From a virus, in IMG/VR virus record IMGVR_UViG_3300020172_001601, positions 1 to 64,000 of that record: a stretch of DNA of 64,000 nucleotides; one strand, given 5' to 3'. Numbering within the stretch: the stretch's first letter is position 1; each line of letters begins with the position of its first letter. The notes under the pieces were generated by a model. That model had not been told where the DNA came from. It searched no databases and worked only from the letters and a program-made list of their open reading frames with translations. This document shows, in pieces, positions 8,461-16,059 of this stretch. A program made the position numbers and the translations under genes.

Positions 8461-8969
8461 GCGATACAACAAACGCAGAGTTGGTCATTGATGAGTCTAA
8501 TTTCTCGCAATACTTTAGGGACTGCCGCATCTCCAAGCCTGAGCGTGGCGATGTGATGGCTCGGTATTCCGCACGAGCGGATTTCCTTGATGGTCAAATG
8601 AAGCGAGACATTATTGACTTGGTTCATAACCGTGATAAAGCGTTTGCGGCAACCCAGGTCATGAGAAAGCTGGGTTGTGCTACCCAAATGGATTCAGTCA
8701 GAATTTGCAAAGAAATTTGCAAAGACTTGGCCTCTGGTATGAGTCTGAAAGAAGTAGAACAGAAAGTCTATACATATGACATTGAACTGTTCTACTATAC
8801 CAAGAAAGAATACATCCCTATTGACGATCCGCACTGGACGCCTATCGGCATAGCTAATCTGGATGAGTTCTTGGATCAGGCAGGTACTCGGCTTACTCTC
8901 AAATCGAAAATCATCGAGAAAGAAAAGGAGCCGGAAACAGAGGAAATTGATGACGAGCAAATTCGGTGA
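8457..8969 (+). CDS. Hypothetical protein downstream of DNA polymerase
   Basis: 170 residues, ATGA-coupled to the polymerase gene. It contains a Lys/Arg-rich helical middle (GDVMARYSARADF, QMKRDIIDLV, VMRKLGCA), a YTKKEYIPIDD segment and an acidic C-terminus. No cofactor motif or known domain is recognised. Tight coupling to the polymerase suggests a replication accessory role (inference). Confidence 0.75.
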   Translation: MSDTTNAELVIDESNFSQYFRDCRISKPERGDVMARYSARADFLDGQMKRDIIDLVHNRDKAFAATQVMRKLGCATQMDSVRICKEICKDLASGMSLKEVEQKVYTYDIELFYYTKKEYIPIDDPHWTPIGIANLDEFLDQAGTRLTLKSKIIEKEKEPETEEIDDEQIR

Positions 8970-9510
8970 CGTGGTTTATATCGACACGCCGTATAGACCT
9001 GAAGCTGGCAGCTTTTGCAAGCCCAAGGACATTGACGGCGATAGATATAAAGTTGGACAGTGGTATTATTGTCGAGATTTATTCCACGGCCAACTATACA
9101 ATCTGAGTTTGTTTTTCTTTTCCCATGATTCCACCAAAGGGCATTGCGTAGCCGCTTTTATGCGGAAGGTTGAAGAAATGTTGAATGTGGAGCCACGTTC
9201 AACATTTGGCCCAACTCAACGCAAAACCATTATGTGGATTGAACCGTCTCGGTGGTGGACAGTTCGAGCGATGCGTAGATCATTGTTCACAATATTGCTC
9301 CGAGCAGGATGCCAATATTCGCCAAGCAAGGATAATTTTGAAGAAGCACTCTTCAGCGATCCTTACACCATGAGTACCAAGTATGCAGTTAAAAGATTCT
9401 TTGCTGGTAATACAGCATATACTGGAAGAAAGCGTGGTTGGTACAAACAGTTTTATGAAAGTAAACCAACAGAACAAGAAGTCAATTCTTTGTTAGTTGA
9501 GCCTTACTAA
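8950..9510 (+). CDS. Hypothetical protein, paralogue of the 52248-52886 product
   Basis: 186 residues from ATG 8950, which has GAGG upstream and whose product opens MTSKFGDV like its paralogue (MKASFGEV). Shared blocks are a Trp-rich WIEPSRWW segment, RRSLFTILLRAG, the SKDNFEEALF motif and a final KRGWYKQF. An earlier in-frame ATG (8863) would add a basic stretch that the paralogue lacks and was rejected. Function unknown. The gene ends 18 bases inside the convergent methyltransferase gene. Confidence 0.8.
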   Translation: MTSKFGDVVYIDTPYRPEAGSFCKPKDIDGDRYKVGQWYYCRDLFHGQLYNLSLFFFSHDSTKGHCVAAFMRKVEEMLNVEPRSTFGPTQRKTIMWIEPSRWWTVRAMRRSLFTILLRAGCQYSPSKDNFEEALFSDPYTMSTKYAVKRFFAGNTAYTGRKRGWYKQFYESKPTEQEVNSLLVEPY

Positions 9511-10017
9511 TTGTGGTTTGCGTGCAAACCAAACGCCGTCCTCTTCTTTGAATTCTTTTACGCCTAACGATTCAATTGTTTTCTTTATTGAATCATTCAT
9601 GGTAAAGTTGTGTCCAGCAATGATTCCTCCGGGTTTGATTTTTGGATACCAGTTTTTTATGTCTTTGATTTCGCCGCCGTCTATAAAGACAGCAAAGACG
9701 GCCTCGTGTCCTACGTTGTGGGATGCAACTTCAGGCGTTACCATCATCGTACTGATACAGTCGATCACTCCAGCCTTGGTCATATTTTCGTTGAACTTGG
9801 CCAATGTTTCTCTAAAAGTATCGACACAGACAATTTTCACGTTCTTGCCAGACATTTTTGCTCTGGATGCCAAATAGCATGACGACTTGCCCAGCCATGT
9901 GCCGATTTCGATAATCGTGTCATTTTTGCTGGCTTCTCGAATGATTTGATCGTATATCTTGGCATATCCGAACCATCCCTCGATGTCCTGCCAGCCGAAT
10001 TTGTTGTTTAAGTCCAT
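9493..10017 (-). CDS. Class I SAM-dependent methyltransferase (Methyltransf_24-like)
   Basis: 174 residues. The SAM-binding motif IIEIGTWLGKSSCYLA lies near residue 35, followed by an acidic loop VCVDTF, then FIDGG and PKIKPGGIIAGHNF. This layout is typical of small phage methyltransferases that accompany glycosyltransferases and methylate sugars. It is a single minus-strand gene, convergent with the 8950 gene and divergent from the 10093 gene. The acceptor is unknown. Confidence 0.85.
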   Translation of the reverse strand: MDLNNKFGWQDIEGWFGYAKIYDQIIREASKNDTIIEIGTWLGKSSCYLASRAKMSGKNVKIVCVDTFRETLAKFNENMTKAGVIDCISTMMVTPEVASHNVGHEAVFAVFIDGGEIKDIKNWYPKIKPGGIIAGHNFTMNDSIKKTIESLGVKEFKEEDGVWFARKPQLVRLN

Positions 10018-10024
10018 GTGCTTC

Positions 10025-10053
10025 TTTCATAATTTGTTGGGTAGCTCTATATA
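10025..10053 (+). promoter_or_regulatory. Sigma70-like promoter before the 10093 gene
   Basis: TTTCAT (10025-10030), 17-base spacer, TATATA (10048-10053), followed by a GGAGAGG ribosome-binding site before ATG 10093. It sits in the 75-base divergent gap. Confidence 0.45.
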
Positions 10054-10092
10054 AGAGAGGGGAGATTGCCCTAAATTGGAGAGGAAACAAAT

Positions 10093-10677
10093 ATGAGCGA
10101 CATGATGGATGACATCAACAAATACGCTGCGATATGGGATGCTGCCCAAGAGAAGGGGATTTTCAAGGACGCTCCTAAGCCACCGCAGCCTCGTAACCAG
10201 GACGACGAAGATTCGTTCTTTGGTGCGGACTTCTTTGGACAGAACCGTTCTGCCGAATACGATATGGACGAGCCGATCAATGAAGTCGATTCAAAATATT
10301 GGGCCACCGTATCTCGTATGGCCGATCCTACCGGCAAATACATTGACCCTTTGTTGGCTGAGGAATCTGTTCCCTCCAAAGAAAACACAAAGAAAGCAGC
10401 CGAGAAAATGTCTGGTGCGCACAACCCTGTATATCCAAACAGCGTTGGAAAAGACCAAGATATGAACGTAACCCAGAATTGGGGCGTTGGCGGCAAAGAA
10501 CATTTCCAACTTGAGGATTTGAAGGTTCGTTTAGAGAAGCTGGAAAGCAAACTGAACGGTATTGAATCCAAAGGTGACTCTGGGAAAGGTACACAGGATA
10601 AGATCGACAGCCTCAAGAAGCAAATTGATGAATTAAGTGATTCTCTCAATGGCGACCGATTCTCAAACGATGGCTGA
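10093..10677 (+). CDS. Hypothetical acidic protein with C-terminal coiled coil
   Basis: 194 residues. The N-terminal half is acidic and low complexity (NQDDEDSFFGADFFG). Residues ~140 to 190 carry heptad-like hydrophobics in charged sequence (LEDLKVRLEKLESKL, DSLKKQIDELSD), indicating a coiled coil. No signal peptide or membrane segment. It could be a scaffold or adaptor; family unknown. Strong ribosome-binding site GGAGAGG. Confidence 0.7.
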   Translation: MSDMMDDINKYAAIWDAAQEKGIFKDAPKPPQPRNQDDEDSFFGADFFGQNRSAEYDMDEPINEVDSKYWATVSRMADPTGKYIDPLLAEESVPSKENTKKAAEKMSGAHNPVYPNSVGKDQDMNVTQNWGVGGKEHFQLEDLKVRLEKLESKLNGIESKGDSGKGTQDKIDSLKKQIDELSDSLNGDRFSNDG

Positions 10678-10679
10678 TC

Positions 10680-10708
10680 TTGTTTATGTCCATTGCATAG
10701 TTTAGAAT
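10680..10708 (+). promoter_or_regulatory. Sigma70-like promoter before the 10739 gene
   Basis: TTGTTT (10680-10685), 17-base spacer, TAGAAT (10703-10708), followed by a TAGGAGAA ribosome-binding site 10 bases before ATG 10739. Confidence 0.5.
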
Positions 10709-10738
10709 TCAAGCTCCTCTAACTCATAGGAGAATGCA

Positions 10739-11287
10739 ATGGCAGTGAATCCCTGGAAAGCTCCCACCGAAATTGTCGAACTGCTCGATCAAATCAAAGA
10801 TAAGCATCACTCAAGGCTTGCTAATGCGTCCATTGCCGTGTGCATGGATGACAGCAAGCCTTTTTTGCGTAATAAACTCAATCTTGGGAAAGTGACGAAG
10901 TTCAGCCCATTGGCGAGGCTCTGGCAAGGCCAGCAGCATGATTTCTGCCTGTCCATTCCAATGGACTTGTGGCATTCTGTCCTGAAAGGGAACCAACGTG
11001 AGGCTTATCTCGATTTACAACTGTCCCGTTGTGGGGTAGAATATCTCCCGGAAGAAATCGAGGAGAACGGCAAGAAGAAGCCAATCAAGGATGAATGGGG
11101 TCGTGTTCAGTATACGCAAGAGGTAAAAGTCGATGACGAAGGGAATCCGAAGTGGAAAGTTGTTCCACTCGACCTTGAGGTTTTCGCTGATAACGTGCGT
11201 AGATATGGATTATGGTGCGACGATCTTTTGGAGTTAAAAAACGCCATTATCGCAGCACCAGATACCGGAGGGGTGAATGGAGCGTAG
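10739..11287 (+). CDS. Degenerate phage metallopeptidase-like protein
   Basis: 182 residues. The arrangement DFCLSIPMDLW, then a helix, then CGVEYLPEE, and later KWKVVPLDLEVFADNVRRYGLW parallels the putative phage metallopeptidase family (PF18894) as I remember it. That family carries a His-Glu-Leu-x-His zinc site in the helix and a conserved RPHDIEEF...RRYGLW tail. Here the zinc site reads LDLQLSR, so both histidines and the glutamate are missing. The fold is probably kept and catalysis lost. Family assignment is inference; own promoter upstream. Confidence 0.6.
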   Translation: MAVNPWKAPTEIVELLDQIKDKHHSRLANASIAVCMDDSKPFLRNKLNLGKVTKFSPLARLWQGQQHDFCLSIPMDLWHSVLKGNQREAYLDLQLSRCGVEYLPEEIEENGKKKPIKDEWGRVQYTQEVKVDDEGNPKWKVVPLDLEVFADNVRRYGLWCDDLLELKNAIIAAPDTGGVNGA

Positions 11288-11717
11288 GCGAGTAATAGAA
11301 CTGGTTATCGTGGGCCTGTGGCTGACCATAGCTGTAGTGCTGTTTATTCACTACCAAAAGGACACCAACAAGACTGTCCCCATCCCTGACAAGTTGGTTG
11401 CTCCAACTGTGCCGGAATCCGAAAAGGGAAAGCGATTTGATGTTCGCAAGGTAACTGTTTTGCGTGGAGATTCTTTCGACATAACCATGAAGGATGAGGC
11501 GAATACCCGAATCCTGGGCAAGTTGCCCGTCATGGCCACTGAGAATGCGAAAGGAAAAGTGCTGGACCTGTTGAACCACAGCACGAATCCGAAAGTTGTT
11601 TTGCGTGAGAAGCAACCGGATGGCCGCTGGACTATTGATTTCTTTTTCACAAATAATGAAGGAAAAGAAATGAATTTGGTCGAGTGGCTGAGTTCCAATA
11701 ATCTGGTATACAAATGA
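11277..11717 (+). CDS. Membrane-anchored protein, possibly SNase-like fold
   Basis: 146 residues with one N-terminal transmembrane helix (residues ~5-26) and a short basic cytoplasmic tip, so the body should lie outside the inner membrane. The body has a beta-rich pattern (VLRGDSFDITMKDE, RILGKLPVMATENAKGKVLDLL, then NLVEWLSSNNLVYK) that resembles the order of elements in staphylococcal-nuclease-like domains. The catalytic Arg/Glu set is not convincing. Overlaps the previous gene by 11 bases and the next by four. Confidence 0.55.
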   Translation: MERRRVIELVIVGLWLTIAVVLFIHYQKDTNKTVPIPDKLVAPTVPESEKGKRFDVRKVTVLRGDSFDITMKDEANTRILGKLPVMATENAKGKVLDLLNHSTNPKVVLREKQPDGRWTIDFFFTNNEGKEMNLVEWLSSNNLVYK

Positions 11718-12904
11718 ACGAACAAGAGGGTGTAGTGACCGAACAACGGCGTCGTCGGTCCTCGGATGATCTGGCAATAGAAGCAGCGGAAGAGGATGGT
11801 AGTAGACAGGAGCCGCAGAAGCGTGGACGAGAAAATGTTCTCTCCAAAACTCAGCGGCTCTTATCGGAAAGGATCAAGGCGGCTCTTACGGAAAAGGGCA
11901 TGGCTAAGATCGCTATATTTACGCATCCTTGCCCTGACCCCGATGCCATTGGGTCACAAATGGGGCTTGCTTGGCTGCTTCGCAAAGCATATGAGGGTGT
12001 AGATGTTGACTGTTTTTACGATGGTCATCTTTCACACCCGCAGAACCAGCGAATGTGCAATTTGCTGGACCCGGAGTTGAAGCTCTATACAGACTGTCAA
12101 CCCGACGAATATGATCTTCGTGTATCTGTAGATACCGTGCCAGCGCACGCTAGTTGTCCAGATAACACGACATTCGATTTGGTTATTGACCACCATAGAG
12201 AAATACCAAATGGTGGATTCAAGGGCCTGTTCTTAAACCTCAAGGGTGGCAGTTGTTGTGCCACCATCTATCAACTCATCAAGGCTCATGGCCTTGGCTT
12301 CGAGGAAGACAATGATGCTGATTCCAAGGTAGCCACGGCTTTGCTGGTGGGCATCATCACTGATACTGAATATCAAACTTCAGACGATACCACTGATCTC
12401 GAACACGAAGCCTATCGAGAGTTATTTGAATATCGTAACTCTGCACACCTGAAGGAAATCACCCGATATAAACAGCCCCGTGAATGGGTTCAGGCTCGTG
12501 CATGTGTGGCTCAGAAGGCCCATGATCGCATTAAGGACGGCGTATTGATTCACGGTATTGGCTTCATCACTGGAAGCAATCGTGATTTGATCGCTGCTGT
12601 AGCCGATGATATGCTTTCCTGGGAGAACGTCGAAACCGCTGTGGCTTTTGCTGTAGTTGATGGCGACCGCATTGAAGGTTCAGTTCGCAGCATGAATGCT
12701 GCCCTTGCCGTACCAACACTCTGTAAAGAGTTGGGCCACGCTCTTGGTGGCTCTGGTGGCGGTAAATTGGGCAAAGGTGCATATGCCTATGCACTTGGCA
12801 GTTGTGCCAACGATGGCGAAATGGACGAAAGCATTAAAGAGAAGTTGTGGGAATTCATTCACGAACGAGAACTCAAGAGGCTCCACAAAATCATCAAGAA
12901 GTAG
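11714..12904 (+). CDS. DHH/DHHA1 family phosphoesterase (NrnA/RecJ-like)
   Basis: 396 residues. An acidic or basic ~60-residue N-terminal extension precedes the DHH domain: FTHPCPDPDAIGSQMGL (motif I, with His and two Asp), YDGHLSHPQN, RVSVDTVP and the signature VIDHHRE. The C-terminal DHHA1 domain carries GGSGGGKLGKGAYA. Such enzymes hydrolyse short oligonucleotides (nanoRNA) or pAp using Mn2+ and would recycle nucleotides from degraded host nucleic acid. Overlaps the upstream gene by four bases. Confidence 0.88.
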   Translation: MNEQEGVVTEQRRRRSSDDLAIEAAEEDGSRQEPQKRGRENVLSKTQRLLSERIKAALTEKGMAKIAIFTHPCPDPDAIGSQMGLAWLLRKAYEGVDVDCFYDGHLSHPQNQRMCNLLDPELKLYTDCQPDEYDLRVSVDTVPAHASCPDNTTFDLVIDHHREIPNGGFKGLFLNLKGGSCCATIYQLIKAHGLGFEEDNDADSKVATALLVGIITDTEYQTSDDTTDLEHEAYRELFEYRNSAHLKEITRYKQPREWVQARACVAQKAHDRIKDGVLIHGIGFITGSNRDLIAAVADDMLSWENVETAVAFAVVDGDRIEGSVRSMNAALAVPTLCKELGHALGGSGGGKLGKGAYAYALGSCANDGEMDESIKEKLWEFIHERELKRLHKIIKK

Positions 12905-12908
12905 GAAT

Positions 12909-13205
12909 ATGAACTTCAACGAGTATTACCACTACTATCTCAGCTTGCATCAAAACAAGACTTGTCGCCGCTTGCACGTTTTAGGGCAATTGGCGACAAT
13001 CTCGTTTTTGATTTTCATTATCTACATGGGCGGGTGGTATTGGCTTTTGCTGCCCTTGTTGCCTTTTGTAGTGTATCCATTTGCTTGGAGTGGTCACTAC
13101 TTCTTTGAGCATAACGAACCTGCCGCTTTCAAGAACCCTATATGGGCGAAGCTGTGTGATTGGCGAATGTTATTCGACATTATCAGAGGCAGGATCGAAC
13201 TGTGA
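12909..13205 (+). CDS. Mpo1-like (DUF962) membrane protein
   Basis: 98 residues from ATG 12909. It opens with a Tyr-rich NEYYHYYLSLHQNKTCRRLH segment, has two hydrophobic helices, and ends with a conserved block (SGHYFFEHNEPAAF, KNPIWAKLCDWRMLFDI). This matches the DUF962/Mpo1 family. Yeast Mpo1 is an Fe2+-dependent dioxygenase in alpha-oxidation of 2-hydroxy fatty acids; bacterial members are mostly uncharacterised. The histidines (HQNK, RRLH, SGHYFFEH) that would bind iron are present. It follows the DHH gene by four bases. A lipid-modifying role is inferred. Confidence 0.8.
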   Translation: MNFNEYYHYYLSLHQNKTCRRLHVLGQLATISFLIFIIYMGGWYWLLLPLLPFVVYPFAWSGHYFFEHNEPAAFKNPIWAKLCDWRMLFDIIRGRIEL

Positions 13206-14006
13206 TTATTCCACAGGAACCTTTTCTCGTTGACGTTCCTCAGCCCAAGCCTTAGAAAAGGTTGGGTGTGGATATGGGATGGTTGCCAGCATTTCTCTGG
13301 TCTTCATAACCTCCCATTCAAAGCGTGGATTTTCTTTCTTTGACATTTCCACCACTCTATGGTCGGGCTGGCTTCCTGGTCCCCAAAACCAACTTTGCAT
13401 ACTGATCGTCTTGTCGATCATATTAGCATCACGTCGAACGAAGCCATAGTGATAGATGATGATTTCGTCAACTTGACGACCCATATATCGTGGATCGCAT
13501 TGCAATACTTCGGCGTCACCAAAAGCCGGACAATCCAGAGTCGCCAGTCGAACCACTTCGTCACTGACAGGTTTGTGTTCTTGTGCGATGTCATATCGTA
13601 AATAGTGATTGCAGTCACCCCAAAGGTTACAACGGCGAATCATATAGGAACGATTTGTCGGATGTTGTATGGCCTTTCTGATGGCCGGGAAACTGCGTTC
13701 ATGAATAACCTCATCAGCCTGAAGCATGAAATGCCAGTCTGTATTGAGGTATGACTTGGCAATATCGGCCAAGATTCTAAGTCGCTCGAATTTTTCGTGA
13801 CACTCCCAATTCGCTCCAGGGATTACCCTCAGCTTTGGCTGGCGGGCTTGAACCTGGGCAAGAAGGTCGAGTGTTCCGTCTGTGCTGCTGGCGTCTACGA
13901 CAACTACATCGTCGCATACAGCACAAAGACTGTCGAGGGCTTCAGCAACGCAATAATCAAACTGAATAGCGTTGCGAATAAACATTGAACCGCCAAGTGT
14001 AGGCAT
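13206..14006 (-). CDS. Family 2 glycosyltransferase
   Basis: 266 residues from ATG at 14006; the product opens MPTLGGSMFIRN, as is usual for GT2 proteins of the waaE type. VVVDASSTDGT follows, then the LQADEVIHE (DxD-like) site near residue 100. The longer frame to 14063 would overlap the upstream methyltransferase gene and was rejected. It should transfer a nucleotide-activated sugar, probably to a virion glycan. It forms a two-gene minus-strand unit with the methyltransferase at 14024 and ends back-to-back with the + strand Mpo1-like gene. Confidence 0.87.
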   Translation of the reverse strand: MPTLGGSMFIRNAIQFDYCVAEALDSLCAVCDDVVVVDASSTDGTLDLLAQVQARQPKLRVIPGANWECHEKFERLRILADIAKSYLNTDWHFMLQADEVIHERSFPAIRKAIQHPTNRSYMIRRCNLWGDCNHYLRYDIAQEHKPVSDEVVRLATLDCPAFGDAEVLQCDPRYMGRQVDEIIIYHYGFVRRDANMIDKTISMQSWFWGPGSQPDHRVVEMSKKENPRFEWEVMKTREMLATIPYPHPTFSKAWAEERQREKVPVE

Positions 14007-14023
14007 GTGCTTTCTCTCTCTAC

Positions 14024-14650
14024 TTATTTTTTGAGTAGGCTTATGAATAGTCCGTTCCACCATCCTTGATCTAGCTCCTTTTCAAACAAGGTCTTCAGAT
14101 TGAGTTCTTGGATTGCTTGGCGGGTTCCCCGTTGAGGATCGGGCCAGTTCCAGTCATCGACCAAAAACAGAAAAGTATCATCCAACAGTGGATAGAAATA
14201 CGTTAGTGCTTTTAGTTGAGATTCGTAGCTGTGACAGCCATCATATAGGAAGAAATTGACAGGGTTAGGCAGTTCTTCTTTTGTCAAAGAAAAACAATCT
14301 TGCTCGTAGAATTTGTAACTGTTGGGCGTCAGAAGGCTGCTTGTATACTTAATGAATTCCTTCTTTGTCTCGCCGTCTTGGGCAAATTCTGACCAATTAT
14401 CTACGGCGATTGACGAAAGCAGCTTATTTTTGAAGTTTGTTGCAACAAAAGTTGCTCCTTTATGGACGCCGACTTCCAGGTAGTGTGATCCTGGAAGCTC
14501 GCCCAAATTATTCAATAAGTGTCTTATTTTGGGACTTGTGAAGCCAGGAGCTTCAAAAGCCTGACTGGTGAGTTTGGATTGTTCAGCTTCGGCCTTTTGG
14601 ATGGCTTCTTCGATGAACTTAACGATTGAGTCTTCTAGTGGTCTTTGCAT
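14024..14650 (-). CDS. Class I SAM-dependent methyltransferase
   Basis: 208 residues. Motif I LEVGVHKGATFVA lies near residue 56, then SIAVDNW, a FFLYDGCHSYE segment and FLVDDWNWPDP. This family is commonly found beside glycosyltransferases in phage and surface-polysaccharide loci. First gene of a minus-strand pair with the GT2 at 13206. A TATATAAT box ends three bases before its ATG, suggesting a leaderless transcript. Confidence 0.82.
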   Translation of the reverse strand: MQRPLEDSIVKFIEEAIQKAEAEQSKLTSQAFEAPGFTSPKIRHLLNNLGELPGSHYLEVGVHKGATFVATNFKNKLLSSIAVDNWSEFAQDGETKKEFIKYTSSLLTPNSYKFYEQDCFSLTKEELPNPVNFFLYDGCHSYESQLKALTYFYPLLDDTFLFLVDDWNWPDPQRGTRQAIQELNLKTLFEKELDQGWWNGLFISLLKK

Positions 14651-14653
14651 GGG

Positions 14654-14661
14654 ATTATATA
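14654..14661 (-). promoter_or_regulatory. TATATAAT box immediately before the 14024-14650 gene
   Basis: On the minus strand TATATAAT ends three bases before ATG 14650. No good -35 is present, so it may belong to the late class. Transcription from it would start at or inside the start codon. Confidence 0.4.
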
Positions 14662-14705
14662 CCTCGCTCTTTCAGCTTTTTATCGTGGCTACTCTCTAAT
14701 ACAGT

Positions 14706-14891
14706 ATGGACAAAAACTTTATCATCAGGTGTCCCAAGTGCCGGTGGGCTAGAATGTCTACGGGCCTCTCGGAAGACCTTAAAGACCTCAAAGAAATTGT
14801 GACTTGCTCAAATTGCGGCAAGCCACGGACTTTTCGTTGCCCTCAATGCGGGCAAATCGCAAAGCAAACCAGAATAAAGAGCAATAGTTAA
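14706..14891 (+). CDS. Small zinc-ribbon protein
   Basis: 61 residues with three CxxC pairs: CPKC near 9-12, CSNC near 34-37 and CPQC near 45-48. At least one zinc-binding ribbon is therefore likely. No ribosome-binding site is visible before ATG 14706; a TAATAC string lies three bases upstream. It overlaps the next gene (ATG 14891 within its stop). The neighbour carries its own zinc ribbon, suggesting the two work together. Confidence 0.7.
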   Translation: MDKNFIIRCPKCRWARMSTGLSEDLKDLKEIVTCSNCGKPRTFRCPQCGQIAKQTRIKSNS

Positions 14892-16057
14892 TGAAACTCG
14901 TCAAGGCTTATCGTCGCAATCCCGGTGATGGGAAACCTGTCGCTAAGGAAGAGTTGGTCCCTGAGATCAAGTTCCATAAGCACAAGTTCAATAACCGGCC
15001 CCAACCCAAAGACAAGCGCCGAATCTTATTCATCACTTGTTTTAGTGAGTTCGGCTGTGAGTCATTGGCGTTGATGTATTGCATTCCCAAGATCATCCAA
15101 CAAAACCCAGGCACATACGTTATTTGTGTGGGCTGGTTCGGCAGAGAGTATCTGTACCGGCATTTGGTTGATGAGTATTGGGAGATGCACGAAGAGTTTC
15201 AATGGCTTCGTGAACACACTCAGGCGTTCCAGCACACATCCAAGAACCTGTCTAAGCTCGAAGAGTCCTTAAAGGACTTGGGACAGGTTTATAAGGGTGC
15301 CAGCATGGGGCAGATTTGTCTTGGCAACACTTGCCTTGATTGCCGCCATTTCTGGGGCAGCGAAAGTGAGTTGGCGCAGTGTGAAAAGTGTGGTTCTGAC
15401 AATATTGATCGAGCATTATTGGCAAACATTCAACACAATAAGAAGTTTGCGGTTCACATACCACAGCCTAGCTCTAAGGTTTTGGTTCAGGCTAGGTCTT
15501 ATTTGAAACCAAATTCGGTGGGCATTTTTGCTCGTGGTCGAATCTGCTATGGTCGTAATTTGCGACCGGAGTTTTATGAGCGATTGATCGCAAACCTGGA
15601 AGAACAGGGCTACAACCCTATTTGGCTGGGCGAGAAACAAAGTGTATTGCCGTGTCCGGTTCCGCATATCACTGACTTCAGCCGTTTGCCGGAGTCTCGC
15701 AACCTGGAGTTGACATTAGCAATCATTAGCCAGCTAAGGTTCACTGTTCAGTTCTGGACAGCCAGCACACGCCTTTCGTCTATGATGAATGTGCCTTGGA
15801 TATTGTTTGAGTCGCCAGACCAAATCGTTGGCATGGGGCAGGAAGGCAAGCGTATTGCTTTGACTACAAACAACGACAAGAAGAAGCTGGTGCTTTCCCA
15901 ATACCACAATGTAATGGAAAAGGAAGACGAAGCACTGAAGCTAGTCAATCAAGCCATATCAGAGATGAACTTGAATAATTGGGATGACATCATTGGCTTA
16001 GTCGATCAACCGGAAATCATCAGAATGATGCTACTCAGACAGAGTATGTGGAGGTAA
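14891..16057 (+). CDS. GT-B-like glycosyltransferase with inserted zinc ribbon
   Basis: 388 residues. The N-terminal half (RILFITCFSEFGCESLALMYCI) and C-terminal half (VGIFARGRICYGRNLRPEFYERLI, ESPDQIVGMGQEGKRI) look like the two Rossmann domains of a heptosyl/GT9-like transferase. Between them lies CLDC...CEKC, a four-cysteine ribbon. The sugar donor is unknown. It overlaps the small zinc-ribbon gene and lies two bases before a second GT-B-like gene. Confidence 0.65.
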   Translation: MKLVKAYRRNPGDGKPVAKEELVPEIKFHKHKFNNRPQPKDKRRILFITCFSEFGCESLALMYCIPKIIQQNPGTYVICVGWFGREYLYRHLVDEYWEMHEEFQWLREHTQAFQHTSKNLSKLEESLKDLGQVYKGASMGQICLGNTCLDCRHFWGSESELAQCEKCGSDNIDRALLANIQHNKKFAVHIPQPSSKVLVQARSYLKPNSVGIFARGRICYGRNLRPEFYERLIANLEEQGYNPIWLGEKQSVLPCPVPHITDFSRLPESRNLELTLAIISQLRFTVQFWTASTRLSSMMNVPWILFESPDQIVGMGQEGKRIALTTNNDKKKLVLSQYHNVMEKEDEALKLVNQAISEMNLNNWDDIIGLVDQPEIIRMMLLRQSMWR

Positions 16058-16059
16058 AC

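Noticed and set aside
9497-9882. + strand frames of 126 and 90 residues opposite the 9493 methyltransferase
   Set aside because: Shadow frames; the minus-strand product has complete SAM-binding motifs.
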